Counted from the first letter of the stretch, positions 42,391 through 51,293 are shown. The stretch: 64,000 nucleotides of DNA from Thalassobacillus devorans (GCF_900176565.1 NZ_FXEH01000003.1:1-64000), one strand, 5' to 3'. A program made the numbers and translations. The notes: generated by a model from the letters alone, not told the origin.

Positions 42391-43832
42391 TGAGTTTATT
42401 AGCAAAACTGCAATCAAAACATCAAGGGGAAGCTGAAACGACGGAACGTACAACGGTGATTGCAGAAGTACCTGAAGAAAAAGGTCATCAGCCTGTGGCA
42501 ACAACAGAAGCTGCGCCTGCCCTTGATCCCATCAAGCCGAAGAAGAAAGAAAGAAAACAAGTGAAAGCAGAAAAAGTAGCAGATGAGCATAAAGAGCTGA
42601 AAGACCTGATTTTTAAGTACATTTTGAAGGAACGTCAGAATGAAGATGTGGAAGAAATCATTTCTGATTTGGATGATATTATAGAAGAAATTTTTAATGA
42701 AAATGAAGACTTGAATGTAGTCAACGACCTTGACCAATTAAAAGCAGAAATCACCAATGATTTGACCGGGTACGGCCCGATCAACCCACTGCTCCTTGAT
42801 GAGGAAGTAACAGAGGTGATGGTGAACGGCCCCCAACAAGTATATGCCGAGCGGGGCGGGAGGTTAGAGCTGACAGATATTACTTTCCGTGATAACGACC
42901 ATGTCATGGCTGTACTGGAAAAAATCGTGGCACCGCTTGGACGAAGAGTGGATGAAAGCAGCCCGATGGTAGACGCACGGCTTAAAGACGGATCGCGGGT
43001 AAACGCGATTATACCACCGCTGGCGTTGGGCGGTCCGACGATTACGATTCGAAAATTCTCTAAAGATCCTTTCACCATCCATGATTTAATCAGGTTTGGT
43101 ACGTTGACGGAAGAAATGGCAGCCTTCACCAAAGCCTGTGTCGAAGCGAAGCTGAATATATTTGTCAGTGGGGGAACAGGTTCCGGAAAAACGACAACCC
43201 TTAATGTATTATCCTCGTTCATCTCCAACAAAGACCGGATTGTGACAATTGAGGATGCCGCCGAGCTTCAGCTGGGACAGGAGCATGTCGTATCGCTGGA
43301 AACACGGCCCCCTAATATTGAAGGAAGAGGCGCCATTACGATACGTGACCTTGTCCGGAATTCGCTTCGGATGCGACCGGACAGAATTGTCATCGGTGAG
43401 GTGCGAAGCGGGGAAGCGCTTGATATGCTGCAGGCGATGAACACCGGACATGATGGATCACTGGCGACAGGCCATTCGAACAGCCCTCGTGACATGGTCG
43501 CCCGACTGGAAACGATGGTATTGATGGCCGGTATGGAACTCCCTGTTAAAGCAATCCGGGAACAAATTGCCGGGGCTCTGGATGTTATCATTCAGCAATC
43601 CCGCCTGAAGGATGGCTCGCGAAGAATCACCAATATTACAGAGGTGCAGGGGTTAGAAGGAGATATTATCGTATTACAGGACATTTTTACGTTCAAACAG
43701 TTTGGCGTCGATGATAATGGAAAGATTATTGGAAAGCTGGTGCCAACAGGAGTCCGTCCTAAATTTTATGAACGCATGGAACATGAAGGCATCCATCTCC
43801 CTGCCTCTATTTTTATGGAAAAAGGAGAATGA
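42387..43832 (+). CDS. tadA: Tad pilus secretion ATPase CpaF/TadA
   Basis: A 481-residue type II/IV secretion ATPase that powers pilus extension, and in Caulobacter also retraction. Walker A is VSGGTGSGKTTTLNVLS, the Asp box RIVTIEDAAELQL, Walker B RMRPDRIVIGEVRSGEA, and the His box TGHDGSLATGHSN. The first ~70 residues are a variable charged extension. Its ATG overlaps the cpaE end. The strongest marker that this is a Tad rather than competence pilus locus. Confidence 0.95.
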   Translation: MMSLLAKLQSKHQGEAETTERTTVIAEVPEEKGHQPVATTEAAPALDPIKPKKKERKQVKAEKVADEHKELKDLIFKYILKERQNEDVEEIISDLDDIIEEIFNENEDLNVVNDLDQLKAEITNDLTGYGPINPLLLDEEVTEVMVNGPQQVYAERGGRLELTDITFRDNDHVMAVLEKIVAPLGRRVDESSPMVDARLKDGSRVNAIIPPLALGGPTITIRKFSKDPFTIHDLIRFGTLTEEMAAFTKACVEAKLNIFVSGGTGSGKTTTLNVLSSFISNKDRIVTIEDAAELQLGQEHVVSLETRPPNIEGRGAITIRDLVRNSLRMRPDRIVIGEVRSGEALDMLQAMNTGHDGSLATGHSNSPRDMVARLETMVLMAGMELPVKAIREQIAGALDVIIQQSRLKDGSRRITNITEVQGLEGDIIVLQDIFTFKQFGVDDNGKIIGKLVPTGVRPKFYERMEHEGIHLPASIFMEKGE

Positions 43833-43835
43833 CAG

Positions 43836-44765
43836 ATGCAGTGGATTTTACTTATCTCCCTATTCTTTACGATCTTTCTCATCATGCTGGCAATTACGAT
43901 GCGGAATCCATCAGACACGGATACTCATGCAGAAAATAACCCACTGACATTCAAGGATACGTTGAAAAAAGCGAACCAGCAGCTGAAGCTCCTGCTGCTC
44001 AGGAAAAAGAAAACAACCAGGAAAAAAGGGCGCCTGGAACTGCAGATCAGTGCAGCCGGTCTTTCGATGAAAGTGGAGGAATTCCTTATATTCAAATGGT
44101 TCGCCGTCATTATCACCGGGGGCATTTTCCATTTGATTTTTAACGATTTATTCCTGGTATTGGTAGGCGCAATTATCGGACTGCTACTGCCGGGACTTTG
44201 GCTTAAGAGAAAGCAGACAAAGCGGCTGAAGGAATTCAATGCTGGTCTGCCAGGAATGCTGACCTCGATTATCGGTTCGCTTCGTGCCGGATTCAGCTTT
44301 CCTCAGTCTCTGCAAATGGTGGGAGAAGAGTCTTATTCGCCGATAAAAGAAGAAGTTCAGCATGTATTGAAGGCGATGCAATACGGGACAAGTATCGAGG
44401 ACGCTCTGGTTGACTGGAAAAAGCGAATGCCGAGCGATGATTTATCCTTATTAGTCGAAGCCATCCTCATTCAGCGGCAGGTCGGCGGAAACCTTGCTTA
44501 TCTGCTTGATAAAATTGTAGAAACGACCCGGGAACGGACAAAAATTGAAAACCAGATTAAAACACTGACTGCCCAGGGAAGGCTGTCGGGCATCATCATA
44601 AGCCTGCTCCCGGTAGTGCTTGGTATTATCATTTATATGATGAATCCTGATTATATCGGTACACTCTTCACCAATCCAATCGGTCAGGGGATGCTCGTCG
44701 CTGCAGGCATTGGGGGGATCATCGGTTTTATGTTGATTCGGAAAATAACGACCATCGAGGTGTAA
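43836..44765 (+). CDS. tadB: Tad pilus inner-membrane platform protein TadB
   Basis: A 309-residue GspF/T2SF-domain protein: N-terminal membrane helix, two central helices near residues 85-130, a cytoplasmic T2SF domain (LPGMLTSIIGSLRAGFSFPQSLQMV) and two C-terminal helices. It should pair with TadC as platform for the ATPase. Three bases separate it from each neighbour. Confidence 0.92.
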   Translation: MQWILLISLFFTIFLIMLAITMRNPSDTDTHAENNPLTFKDTLKKANQQLKLLLLRKKKTTRKKGRLELQISAAGLSMKVEEFLIFKWFAVIITGGIFHLIFNDLFLVLVGAIIGLLLPGLWLKRKQTKRLKEFNAGLPGMLTSIIGSLRAGFSFPQSLQMVGEESYSPIKEEVQHVLKAMQYGTSIEDALVDWKKRMPSDDLSLLVEAILIQRQVGGNLAYLLDKIVETTRERTKIENQIKTLTAQGRLSGIIISLLPVVLGIIIYMMNPDYIGTLFTNPIGQGMLVAAGIGGIIGFMLIRKITTIEV

Positions 44766-44768
44766 ATT

Positions 44769-45686
44769 ATGCTGTTTATCTATATAAGCTTTTTCCTATT
44801 TTCGTTCCTGCTTACCTATGCACTGGCAGCATTACGCGCAGAAAAGAAATGGTTGGTGAAAAGGCGAATCGATGATTTTATAACAGCCCCTGCAGGTGTG
44901 GGTGGGGAGATGGAAACAGAAGATCCTTCCTTTTATAAACGGATAGTAGCACCGGAGTGGAAAAAGCTGAAGCGGCGTTACCAGAGACGGCTAGGGAGAG
45001 AAAAAGCCTCCAAATTAGAACTTAAACTTTTACAGGCAGGGGAGCCATTTGGGTTTACTCCTGTAGAATTTAAAATATTCCAGCTCGTACTTGTCAGCTT
45101 TTTCTTCCTGATTGGGGCAGCAGCAGGTATGCTGGCTGGTACAAGTTTGGCATTCATCATTTTATTCGCTGTACTTGGTGCGGGGATTATCACTGTGCTA
45201 CTCAACCATTTTTTAAAAGCGAGAGCCTTGAAGCGAAGTAAAACAGCTGTGAAAGAATTACCAGATACCCTCGATTTATTGACCATCAGTTTAGAGGGAG
45301 GGCTTGGTTTTGATGCCGCACTAAGTAAAGTGGTAGCAAGAAAGCGTGGGGTGTTATCGGATGAATTCAAAGTGTGTCTGGAAGAAATCCGGTTAGGAAA
45401 GACAAGAAAAGAAGCTTTAAACGGCATTAATCAACGGCTTGATGCAGAAGAGCTGAAGTCATTGATTTATAATATTGTCCAGGCGGAGAAGCTCGGAATA
45501 GGAATGGTTTCTGTACTAAGAGTCCAGACCGAAGACATCCGGGAACAGCGGAAGCAAAGAGCGGAAGAGGCTGCCATGAAAGCCCCGATCAAAATGATGT
45601 TTCCCTTGGTGTTGTTCATTTTTCCTACGCTGTTTATTATTCTGCTGGGGCCAGCCATTCTCCAGTTTCTGGATGCGTTTAAATAA
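44769..45686 (+). CDS. tadC: Tad pilus inner-membrane platform protein TadC
   Basis: A 305-residue T2SF-domain membrane protein paralogous to TadB. The core is LPDTLDLLTISLEGGLGFDAALSKVV, with flanking membrane helices, the last being MFPLVLFIFPTLFIILLGPAILQFLDAF. It is the final gene of the pilus operon and is followed by a strong shared terminator. Confidence 0.92.
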   Translation: MLFIYISFFLFSFLLTYALAALRAEKKWLVKRRIDDFITAPAGVGGEMETEDPSFYKRIVAPEWKKLKRRYQRRLGREKASKLELKLLQAGEPFGFTPVEFKIFQLVLVSFFFLIGAAAGMLAGTSLAFIILFAVLGAGIITVLLNHFLKARALKRSKTAVKELPDTLDLLTISLEGGLGFDAALSKVVARKRGVLSDEFKVCLEEIRLGKTRKEALNGINQRLDAEELKSLIYNIVQAEKLGIGMVSVLRVQTEDIREQRKQRAEEAAMKAPIKMMFPLVLFIFPTLFIILLGPAILQFLDAFK

Positions 45687-45733
45687 AGGTAGGCTCGTTA
45701 TTGAGAGAAAGAACACAACGATACGACATTACT

Positions 45734-45766
45734 AAAAAGCCCCTGGCAATACTGCCAGGGGCTTTG
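45734..45766. terminator. Bidirectional terminator between tadC and cytochrome genes
   Basis: AAAGCCCCTGGCA pairs perfectly with TGCCAGGGGCTTT over a 4-nt loop, with A/T runs suitable for both convergent units. Confidence 0.9.
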
Positions 45767-45769
45767 CAA

Positions 45770-46669
45770 TTAATCTTTCGGTACCACGTTTTCAATTTCT
45801 GACCAGTCAAATGTGCCGGCACGGATTTGCTCACGGCGTTCCTGAGTAATGATGTCCGGTGGACCATCACCATTTGGCCAGTCATTTTCGTGATCATCCC
45901 AGACTGGGCGGTCATGGGACAGGACATAGGCAGCTAAGTCTGCTGCTTCCTGTTTCGTCAGTGTATTTTCGTCTCCTTTAGGCATGTTGGCCTGGATATA
46001 GCCGGCTGCTTTGCTGAGGCGGCCCATACCGGCGCCATCATTAAAGGAACCATCTCCCCATAACGCAGGTCCTGAGTTAGGGCTTCTTCCAGCTCCATCA
46101 GCCCCATGACAGGTGATACAGCCTTTCGTTTCATATAACTCTTCTCCACGGGCTACATCAGGCTCTGGTGTTTTATCGAAAGTCGGTGTTTGAAGGCCTT
46201 CCATATCGTCTCCATGCTGTTCTGCCCCTTCGGATAAGTATGTCATATAGGCGACCATAGCACGCATTTCCCTGCTGTCATGATCCAGTTTTTTACCATT
46301 CATGCTTCGTTGCATACATCCGTTCACACGATCTTCCAGGGTGAAAATGGTGTCTGAGCGTGGACGGTAAACTGGGAATTGTCCTGCAACTCCCATAAAT
46401 GAATTCGTATTAGAGATACCGCCATTTGCGTGACAACTTGTACAGGAAAGTTCGTTGCCAACCTCGTCAGCAAGCATCGTGTTCGTATTATACATTAACT
46501 TCTCGCCATAACGGATTTCTTCTGTCATTGGATCATCTGGATCCAGTTCGCCTAGTGTACTTTCATAATGGTTTGGTGTGTCAAACTCGGACTCAGAATT
46601 ATTAGAGCAAGCTGCAAATGCTGCAATAATTAAAAGTAATAGAGCGATCAGCCATTTGTTTTTCCACAT
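45770..46669 (-). CDS. Dihaem cytochrome c lipoprotein (TsdA-like), copy 1
   Basis: A 299-residue lipoprotein: signal peptide with lipobox AFAAC, mature Cys at about residue 21. There are two haem c motifs, CTSCH near 78 and CITCH near 186. The segment FTLEDRVNGCMQRSMNGKKLDHDSREMRAMVAYMTYLSEG resembles thiosulfate dehydrogenase TsdA, where a conserved Cys or Met completes haem ligation. It may pass electrons from a sulfur or other substrate to a terminal oxidase; the substrate is unproven. It has a close paralogue 33 bp upstream, probably co-transcribed. Confidence 0.82.
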   Translation of the reverse strand: MWKNKWLIALLLLIIAAFAACSNNSESEFDTPNHYESTLGELDPDDPMTEEIRYGEKLMYNTNTMLADEVGNELSCTSCHANGGISNTNSFMGVAGQFPVYRPRSDTIFTLEDRVNGCMQRSMNGKKLDHDSREMRAMVAYMTYLSEGAEQHGDDMEGLQTPTFDKTPEPDVARGEELYETKGCITCHGADGAGRSPNSGPALWGDGSFNDGAGMGRLSKAAGYIQANMPKGDENTLTKQEAADLAAYVLSHDRPVWDDHENDWPNGDGPPDIITQERREQIRAGTFDWSEIENVVPKD

Positions 46670-46702
46670 GCAACTGCCTCCTTTTCTTGTTAACTTCGTA
46701 CA

Positions 46703-47623
46703 TTAGTCTGCCGGGACAACATTTTCAATTTCTGTCCAGTCAAATTCTCCATTTTGAATTTGTTCGCGACGTTCCTGGTCGATGATATCAGACGGGCGAC
46801 CGCCATTTGGCCAATCATCCTCATGTCCTTCCCATTCGGGGCGATCCTGTGAAAGGATATAGGCAGCCAGGTCGGCAGCTTCCTGGTCAGTCAATTCCTC
46901 ATCATCACCAGGTGGCATATTTCGTTTGAGGAAACCTGCCATTTTCGATAATCGAGACATACCGGCTCCGTCGTTAAAAGAATCTTCTCCCCATAGTGCC
47001 GGTCCAGAGTTTGCTCCTGTACCTGAACCATCCTGGGCGTGGCAGGACATGCAGTTCTTGGTTTCGTACAACTCCTCACCACTGGCAACATCTGGTTCCG
47101 GTACTTCTTCCATTGTGTTTTGCATACGCCAAGGAATATCTGCGCCATGATCGATACCTTCGGATATGTAGGTTAAGTAAGCGACCATTCCTCGCAATTC
47201 GTCACTTTCACGATCGAGTTTTTCCCCATTCATGCTTCGGACCATGCAGCCATTGATCCGGTCAGATAAGGTGAAAACGGCTCCTTCCCTTGGACGGTAT
47301 TGTGGGAATTGGGTAGAAACACCGACCATGGATGAACCTTGGCCAACACCACCATCAGCATGGCAGCTTTGACAGGAAAGCTCATTACCGACCTCATCAG
47401 ATAAGACAGTATTTGTCTCATTAAAGGCTTTTTCTCCTAATTTGATGTATTCGGTCATTGGGTCATCCGGATCCAAATCATCGGTAGAAGGAGGATCATA
47501 TTCTGGTTCTTCTGGTGTCTGGTCAAAAGGTGCGGATGGAGTAGATGTATCATTGTTTGAACAAGCTGCAATGCTGACAATGATCAAAAGCAGCATCCAA
47601 AATAACCATTTGTTTTTGAACAT
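46703..47623 (-). CDS. Dihaem cytochrome c lipoprotein (TsdA-like), copy 2
   Basis: About 306 residues, a paralogue of the downstream gene. Lipobox SIAAC, haem motifs CQSCH and CMSCH, and FTLSDRINGCMVRSMNGEKLDRESDELRGMVAYLTYISEG. The ATG at 47623 (MFKNKWLFWMLLLIIV) follows AGGAGG; a longer frame to 47674 lacks a ribosome site. Both copies end with the same motif, REQI-x5-FDW-x-EIENVVP, showing recent duplication. First gene of the pair; its leader contains several hairpins (47710-47871). Confidence 0.82.
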   Translation of the reverse strand: MFKNKWLFWMLLLIIVSIAACSNNDTSTPSAPFDQTPEEPEYDPPSTDDLDPDDPMTEYIKLGEKAFNETNTVLSDEVGNELSCQSCHADGGVGQGSSMVGVSTQFPQYRPREGAVFTLSDRINGCMVRSMNGEKLDRESDELRGMVAYLTYISEGIDHGADIPWRMQNTMEEVPEPDVASGEELYETKNCMSCHAQDGSGTGANSGPALWGEDSFNDGAGMSRLSKMAGFLKRNMPPGDDEELTDQEAADLAAYILSQDRPEWEGHEDDWPNGGRPSDIIDQERREQIQNGEFDWTEIENVVPAD

Positions 47624-47709
47624 TATTACCAACCTCCTGATATGAACGAAACTGTCAAGGCTCCCACTCTCCAAGGTTTTTTAAATTATTTTTGGGCAAT
47701 TTTAAGAAG

Positions 47710-47871
47710 AGAAGCTGTTTTGGCTTCTTTCTTTGGTTACTCTTATTAGCCATTCTGGCTAAATTATCTCTTACCTTTAGCTTACCAATTACCTCTCACC
47801 TCGCAGAAGGGCTGTCAAGTGTATTCCTTGACTGGTCTTCTGCGAGGTGAGACCCTACTTTAAAGCTAAAG
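47710..47871. other. Three consecutive hairpins in the cytochrome leader / IS flank
   Basis: Hairpin 1: AGAAGC/GCTTCT (47710-47728). Hairpin 2: TTAGCCA/TGGCTAA with a 3-nt loop (47746-47762). Hairpin 3: a 97-bp structure with outer stem CTTTAGCTT/AAGCTAAAG (47775, 47863), an inner perfect 15-bp stem CTCACCTCGCAGAAG/CTTCTGCGAGGTGAG (47795-47809, 47837-47851) and a tip GTCAAG/CTTGAC. It lies between the cytochrome start and the IS110 element. It could be a regulatory leader (minus strand), an IS end, or a terminator; no clear T tract follows. Confidence 0.6.
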
Positions 47872-47932
47872 ATAACGTCGGTTCGTCCCTCCTTTTATTC
47901 CTTTTAAACAGTTGAATAGAGGGTAAGAACAC

Positions 47933-48110
47933 GGCACGAAGGCAAAAATCTCTACTGCGGTTTGCATTCTGATATCCGTGGGTTTTCACAATTTATCTTT
48001 CCGTATAAAGGACTAATCCACTAACTCGAGACGTGCGTTATTCTTATAGAAATAGCACAGAGGAGGCACGTGGGTTTTCCTTTCCGGTATTACCTCTTTG
48101 CCTTCGAGCC
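47933..48110 (-). ncRNA. Candidate IS110/IS1111 bridge RNA (seekRNA)
   Basis: A 178-nt segment is bounded by GGCACGAAGGCAAA (47933) and TTTGCCTTCGAGCC (48097), which pair at 13 of 14 positions. It lies directly 3' of the IS110-family transposase, where IS1111-type elements encode their guide RNA. Inside, CGTGGGTTTTC occurs twice (47977 and 48069), as could be expected for guide loops sharing sequence. The strand follows the transposase. Size is close to the ~177 nt reported for IS621. No promoter was identified; the assignment is inference. Confidence 0.45.
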
Positions 48111-48174
48111 CTATTCTCATCCATCTATCTAATTTAAATGAAGCTTATAATGAATTCAGTTAAACCTCTACATT

Positions 48175-49287
48175 TCAAATGTTTGAAACATCTTCTAACT
48201 CTTGAGTGATCGCCCAAACAAAACCAGCTAATTCTCTAGCCACTGCAGTAATAGCTTTACCGCTTTCTTTACCTCTGGATAATAATCGATAATACTTCTT
48301 GTGAAGCCTGTTTTGTGCCTTCCAGGATATTGATTGGATATTGGGGGCTTGACCATGTTGTCTCTTTTTTAATTCTCCTTTTACTGCAGGTCGATAACGA
48401 TAACTCCAGGCCGCTTCTACTAATAAACGTCGTGCGTGGCGATTTCCTGTTTTCGTAATATCACCTTGTCGCCTACTCTCCCCACTTGAAGATTCACTTG
48501 GAATCAATCCAAGATAAGACATAAACTGTCTAGGAGAAGGAAAACGCTTGAAAGAACCAATTTCAGCTACAAGACTTGCTGCTGTAATCAGCGCCACCCC
48601 TCTTAATGATTGAAGAGCTTGAATGGTTGGCGCGTGCACACCTTCGGTTGCCTGAACTCTTATTTCTTCTTCCAGTCTTAAAATTCGTTGTTCTAACTCT
48701 TGTATTTGATGATAATACTCCTGAAAAACTACTTGTAAGGAAGAGCGTTCAAACTTTAGTGCATCCAGCCAATCTCGATACTTTCTGGTCCACCTATTAA
48801 CTCCTGGGGGTGCTTGAATATTATTGCGCAGGAGAAATTTAGTTAAACGATGCTTCGCCCTTAGCTCATCTTCTTTAGCGTCTTCACGTGCCCTGACTAG
48901 ATCGCGAAGTGCTTCATCCTCAGGGGTGGGAACATAAATAGACGTTAATTCCCCAGCTCGATATAATTGAGCGAGACGAATAGAATCCCTGCGATCTGTT
49001 TTGATACGCTCACCAGGTCTTTGGGGAATTAAGGACGGCGCGATAACCTCACAATGAACATCCAGGGTAAGGAAAAGCCTATATAATGCATATCCTGTGG
49101 GGCCAGCCTCGTAACAAAACCGTAAGGCTTTTGGATCCCCAAGTTTTTTCACCAATTTCTTAATTGCTTCTGGTGTATGAGGTATCATCCCCCAGTACCT
49201 GGGCGCTTCGCGCCCTTCTTCAGCGATAGCGACTGCAATTTTTTCCTTTGATACGTCTAAACCAACGTATTTAATGGTATCCTTCAT
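48175..49287 (-). CDS. IS110-family transposase (DEDD recombinase)
   Basis: A 370-residue recombinase. The N-terminal RuvC-like DEDD domain begins KYVGLDVSKEKIAVAI, with further acidic positions in CYEAGPTGYALYR and KTDRRDSIRLAQL. A coiled-coil lies at about 190-225, and the C-terminal Tnp domain shows LQSLRGVALITAASLVAEIG and ESSSGESRRQGDITKTGNRHARRLLVEAAW, holding the catalytic serine region. Full length and uninterrupted. The ribosome site AAGGAG is part of a long hairpin in the leader. Confidence 0.92.
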   Translation of the reverse strand: MKDTIKYVGLDVSKEKIAVAIAEEGREAPRYWGMIPHTPEAIKKLVKKLGDPKALRFCYEAGPTGYALYRLFLTLDVHCEVIAPSLIPQRPGERIKTDRRDSIRLAQLYRAGELTSIYVPTPEDEALRDLVRAREDAKEDELRAKHRLTKFLLRNNIQAPPGVNRWTRKYRDWLDALKFERSSLQVVFQEYYHQIQELEQRILRLEEEIRVQATEGVHAPTIQALQSLRGVALITAASLVAEIGSFKRFPSPRQFMSYLGLIPSESSSGESRRQGDITKTGNRHARRLLVEAAWSYRYRPAVKGELKKRQHGQAPNIQSISWKAQNRLHKKYYRLLSRGKESGKAITAVARELAGFVWAITQELEDVSNI

Positions 49288-49390
49288 AATAACTAGCTCC
49301 TTCCGTAATGTAGCTCTGGTTTGGTTTTTGTTTAGCAGTAATCATTCTAACCAGATTAACCTACGATTTTACGAGTAAGGAGCTAGTTTT
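49288..49390 (-). promoter_or_regulatory. Long hairpin sequestering the transposase ribosome site
   Basis: AACTAGCTCCTT near 49291 and AAGGAGCTAGTT near 49378 are exact inverted repeats ~75 bp apart. Further nested pairings (CGTAA/TTACG, GTAG/CTAC, TCTGGTT/AACCAGA) extend the structure. On the transposase mRNA one arm contains AAGGAG, the Shine-Dalgarno, so read-through transcripts would hide it. Alternatively this is part of the element's 5' end structure. Confidence 0.55.
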
Positions 49391-49595
49391 CGTTCATGAT
49401 AACTCGTCTAGTTGTTACAACTACTATTACCCCCATTTTAAAAGCTATTTAGCTTGGAAATGGAGCAAATGGGAATTCTACATATAATCTTCATAAAATT
49501 ACAACTTATCTGTAAAAGGGGAGAACTGGACTTGGCCGGTCACATTATTAATACCTTTACCCCATCGGCTATATTTGAAACATATTGGAAAAAGA

Positions 49596-49635
49596 AAAAA
49601 CAGGAGACCCAATAATAAGAAAGGTCACCTGTTTA
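49596..49635 (-). terminator. Terminator of the DASS transporter gene
   Basis: On the minus strand AACAGGTGACC pairs imperfectly with GGGTCTCCTGTT, followed by TTTTTT. Confidence 0.75.
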
Positions 49636-49640
49636 AGGGG

Positions 49641-51293
49641 TTATCTATATTGCTCCGGAAAACTTGTAATATCAATGCCCCAGACTAATGGCATCAGTAA
49701 ATAGATGAATATCGCAATGATGAATATCGCCAGTATGTTTAATAAGAAACCGGCTTTTGCCATGTCAGGAATCCTTAGATACCCGGACCCGAAGACAACA
49801 GCGTTCGGTGGGGTGGCAACCGGAAGCATAAAAGCACACGAAGCAGCCAGTCCAGCACCTATCATCAGACTATATGGATGAACATTGATTGCTGCTGCGA
49901 GAGAAGCCATAATCGGAAACATCATCGTTCCGGTAGCTGTGTTGGAGGTGATCTCAGTCAGGAAAATGACGAGACCGATAACAGCGATCAGAATAATAAA
50001 GAAATTTACATTGGCAAGTACAGTCAATTGTTCCCCAAACCATTCGGCTAGACCGGACTGACTAAACCCGGCAGCGATTGCGAGCCCTCCACCGAATAGC
50101 AAAAGGATCCCCCATGGCAATTGTTTGGCAGTATCCCAATCTATTAACGCTTCCCCTCGGTAGCGTTTGGAAGGAATAACAAAAAGAATTAAGGAAGCAG
50201 AAATAGCAATAATGGCGTCATCGATGCCCGGAATAAATTCGGCCAATAGGAATGATCGGGTGATCCACGCTAGTGCTGCAAATGTAAAGACAGTCATTAC
50301 TGCCTTTTCTTCTGGCACCATCTTACCTAAGGCTGACTGTTCATCACGAATGACTTTTTGTCCTCCAGGCAGCTGGTCGAACTTCATTTTATAAGCGACC
50401 TTCACCAGGTAGATCCAGGCGATAATTAAGAATACCGCGGAGATTGGCACTCCAAATAACAACCAGCGGGCAAAGGAAATTTCAACCCCATATAATTCCG
50501 ATACTACCCCGGCGAATATTGTGTTCGGTGGGGTCCCAATTAATGTTCCCAGCCCCCCGATGGAAGCGGAGTAGGCGATACCCAGCATCAGCGCTTTACC
50601 GAAATTGAAATTTTCAGGGCTTGTATCAATGGAGTCGTCATCCTTTAATAAATCGGAAACTTGATAAATGATTGCAAGACCGATCGGAACCATCATCATG
50701 GCTGTGGCTGTGTTTGAAATCCACATGGATAACCCGCCAGTTGCGACCATGAATCCGAGTATGATTTTTTCTGTACTGGTTCCGATCAAAGAAATGATCC
50801 ACAGCGCTATTCGTTTATGTAAATTCCAGCGCTGCATTGCCAATGCGATGATGAAACCACCCATGAACAGGAATATAGTATCTGATCCATAGGAAGAAGC
50901 TGTTGCATCCATGTCGAGTCCGCCAGTCAATGGAAACAAGACAATGGGAAGCAGGGATGTGGCGGGAATAGGTATTGCTTCTGTGATCCACCAGGTGGCA
51001 ATCCAAAGGGTAGAGGCTAAAATAGCCACCCCTTCTGCAGAGAGGGATTCTGGTTTCACGAATAGTAAAGTTAATAAAAATAAGAGTGGTCCCAGCCATA
51101 GACCAATTTTTTGTCTGGGATCGAATCCGGAAGGGGGTTCATCCCCTTCCTGCTTATGGCGTGTGCTTTCAGCGGATTCTGTATCCCACTGGGAGTTGTT
51201 TCCGCTTACAGAAAACTTCATCAGGTTTTTTGCTTCATGATGCAAAACCCACATCCGCTTCCACACAGCAGTTGCGCTATTCATCAGATTCAT
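49641..51293 (-). CDS. DASS-family (SLC13) sodium:dicarboxylate/sulfate symporter
   Basis: About 550 residues with ~11-12 membrane helices after a ~65-residue polar N-terminal tail. Family signatures: WWITEAIPIPATSLLPIVLFPLTG, the duplicated SNT motifs (WISNTATAMMMVP and EITSNTATGTMMFP), and LIGTPPNTIFAG with VATPPNAVVFGSGY. It should import succinate, malate or fumarate with sodium (SdcS-like); sulfate is possible. The ATG at 51293 follows AAGGAGG; a longer frame reaches 51425 but includes A/T-rich leader. Confidence 0.9.
   Translation of the reverse strand: MNLMNSATAVWKRMWVLHHEAKNLMKFSVSGNNSQWDTESAESTRHKQEGDEPPSGFDPRQKIGLWLGPLLFLLTLLFVKPESLSAEGVAILASTLWIATWWITEAIPIPATSLLPIVLFPLTGGLDMDATASSYGSDTIFLFMGGFIIALAMQRWNLHKRIALWIISLIGTSTEKIILGFMVATGGLSMWISNTATAMMMVPIGLAIIYQVSDLLKDDDSIDTSPENFNFGKALMLGIAYSASIGGLGTLIGTPPNTIFAGVVSELYGVEISFARWLLFGVPISAVFLIIAWIYLVKVAYKMKFDQLPGGQKVIRDEQSALGKMVPEEKAVMTVFTFAALAWITRSFLLAEFIPGIDDAIIAISASLILFVIPSKRYRGEALIDWDTAKQLPWGILLLFGGGLAIAAGFSQSGLAEWFGEQLTVLANVNFFIILIAVIGLVIFLTEITSNTATGTMMFPIMASLAAAINVHPYSLMIGAGLAASCAFMLPVATPPNAVVFGSGYLRIPDMAKAGFLLNILAIFIIAIFIYLLMPLVWGIDITSFPEQYR

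Larger units (their letters stand above)
47933..49390 (-). mobile_element. IS110-family insertion sequence (minimum extent)
   Basis: Contains one transposase gene flanked by structured noncoding DNA on both sides. IS110 elements usually lack terminal inverted repeats and make no or short target duplications, so the true ends cannot be read here; the coordinates span the inverted-repeat-bounded 3' region to the 5' hairpin. The open reading frame is intact, so the element may be active. Confidence 0.6.
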
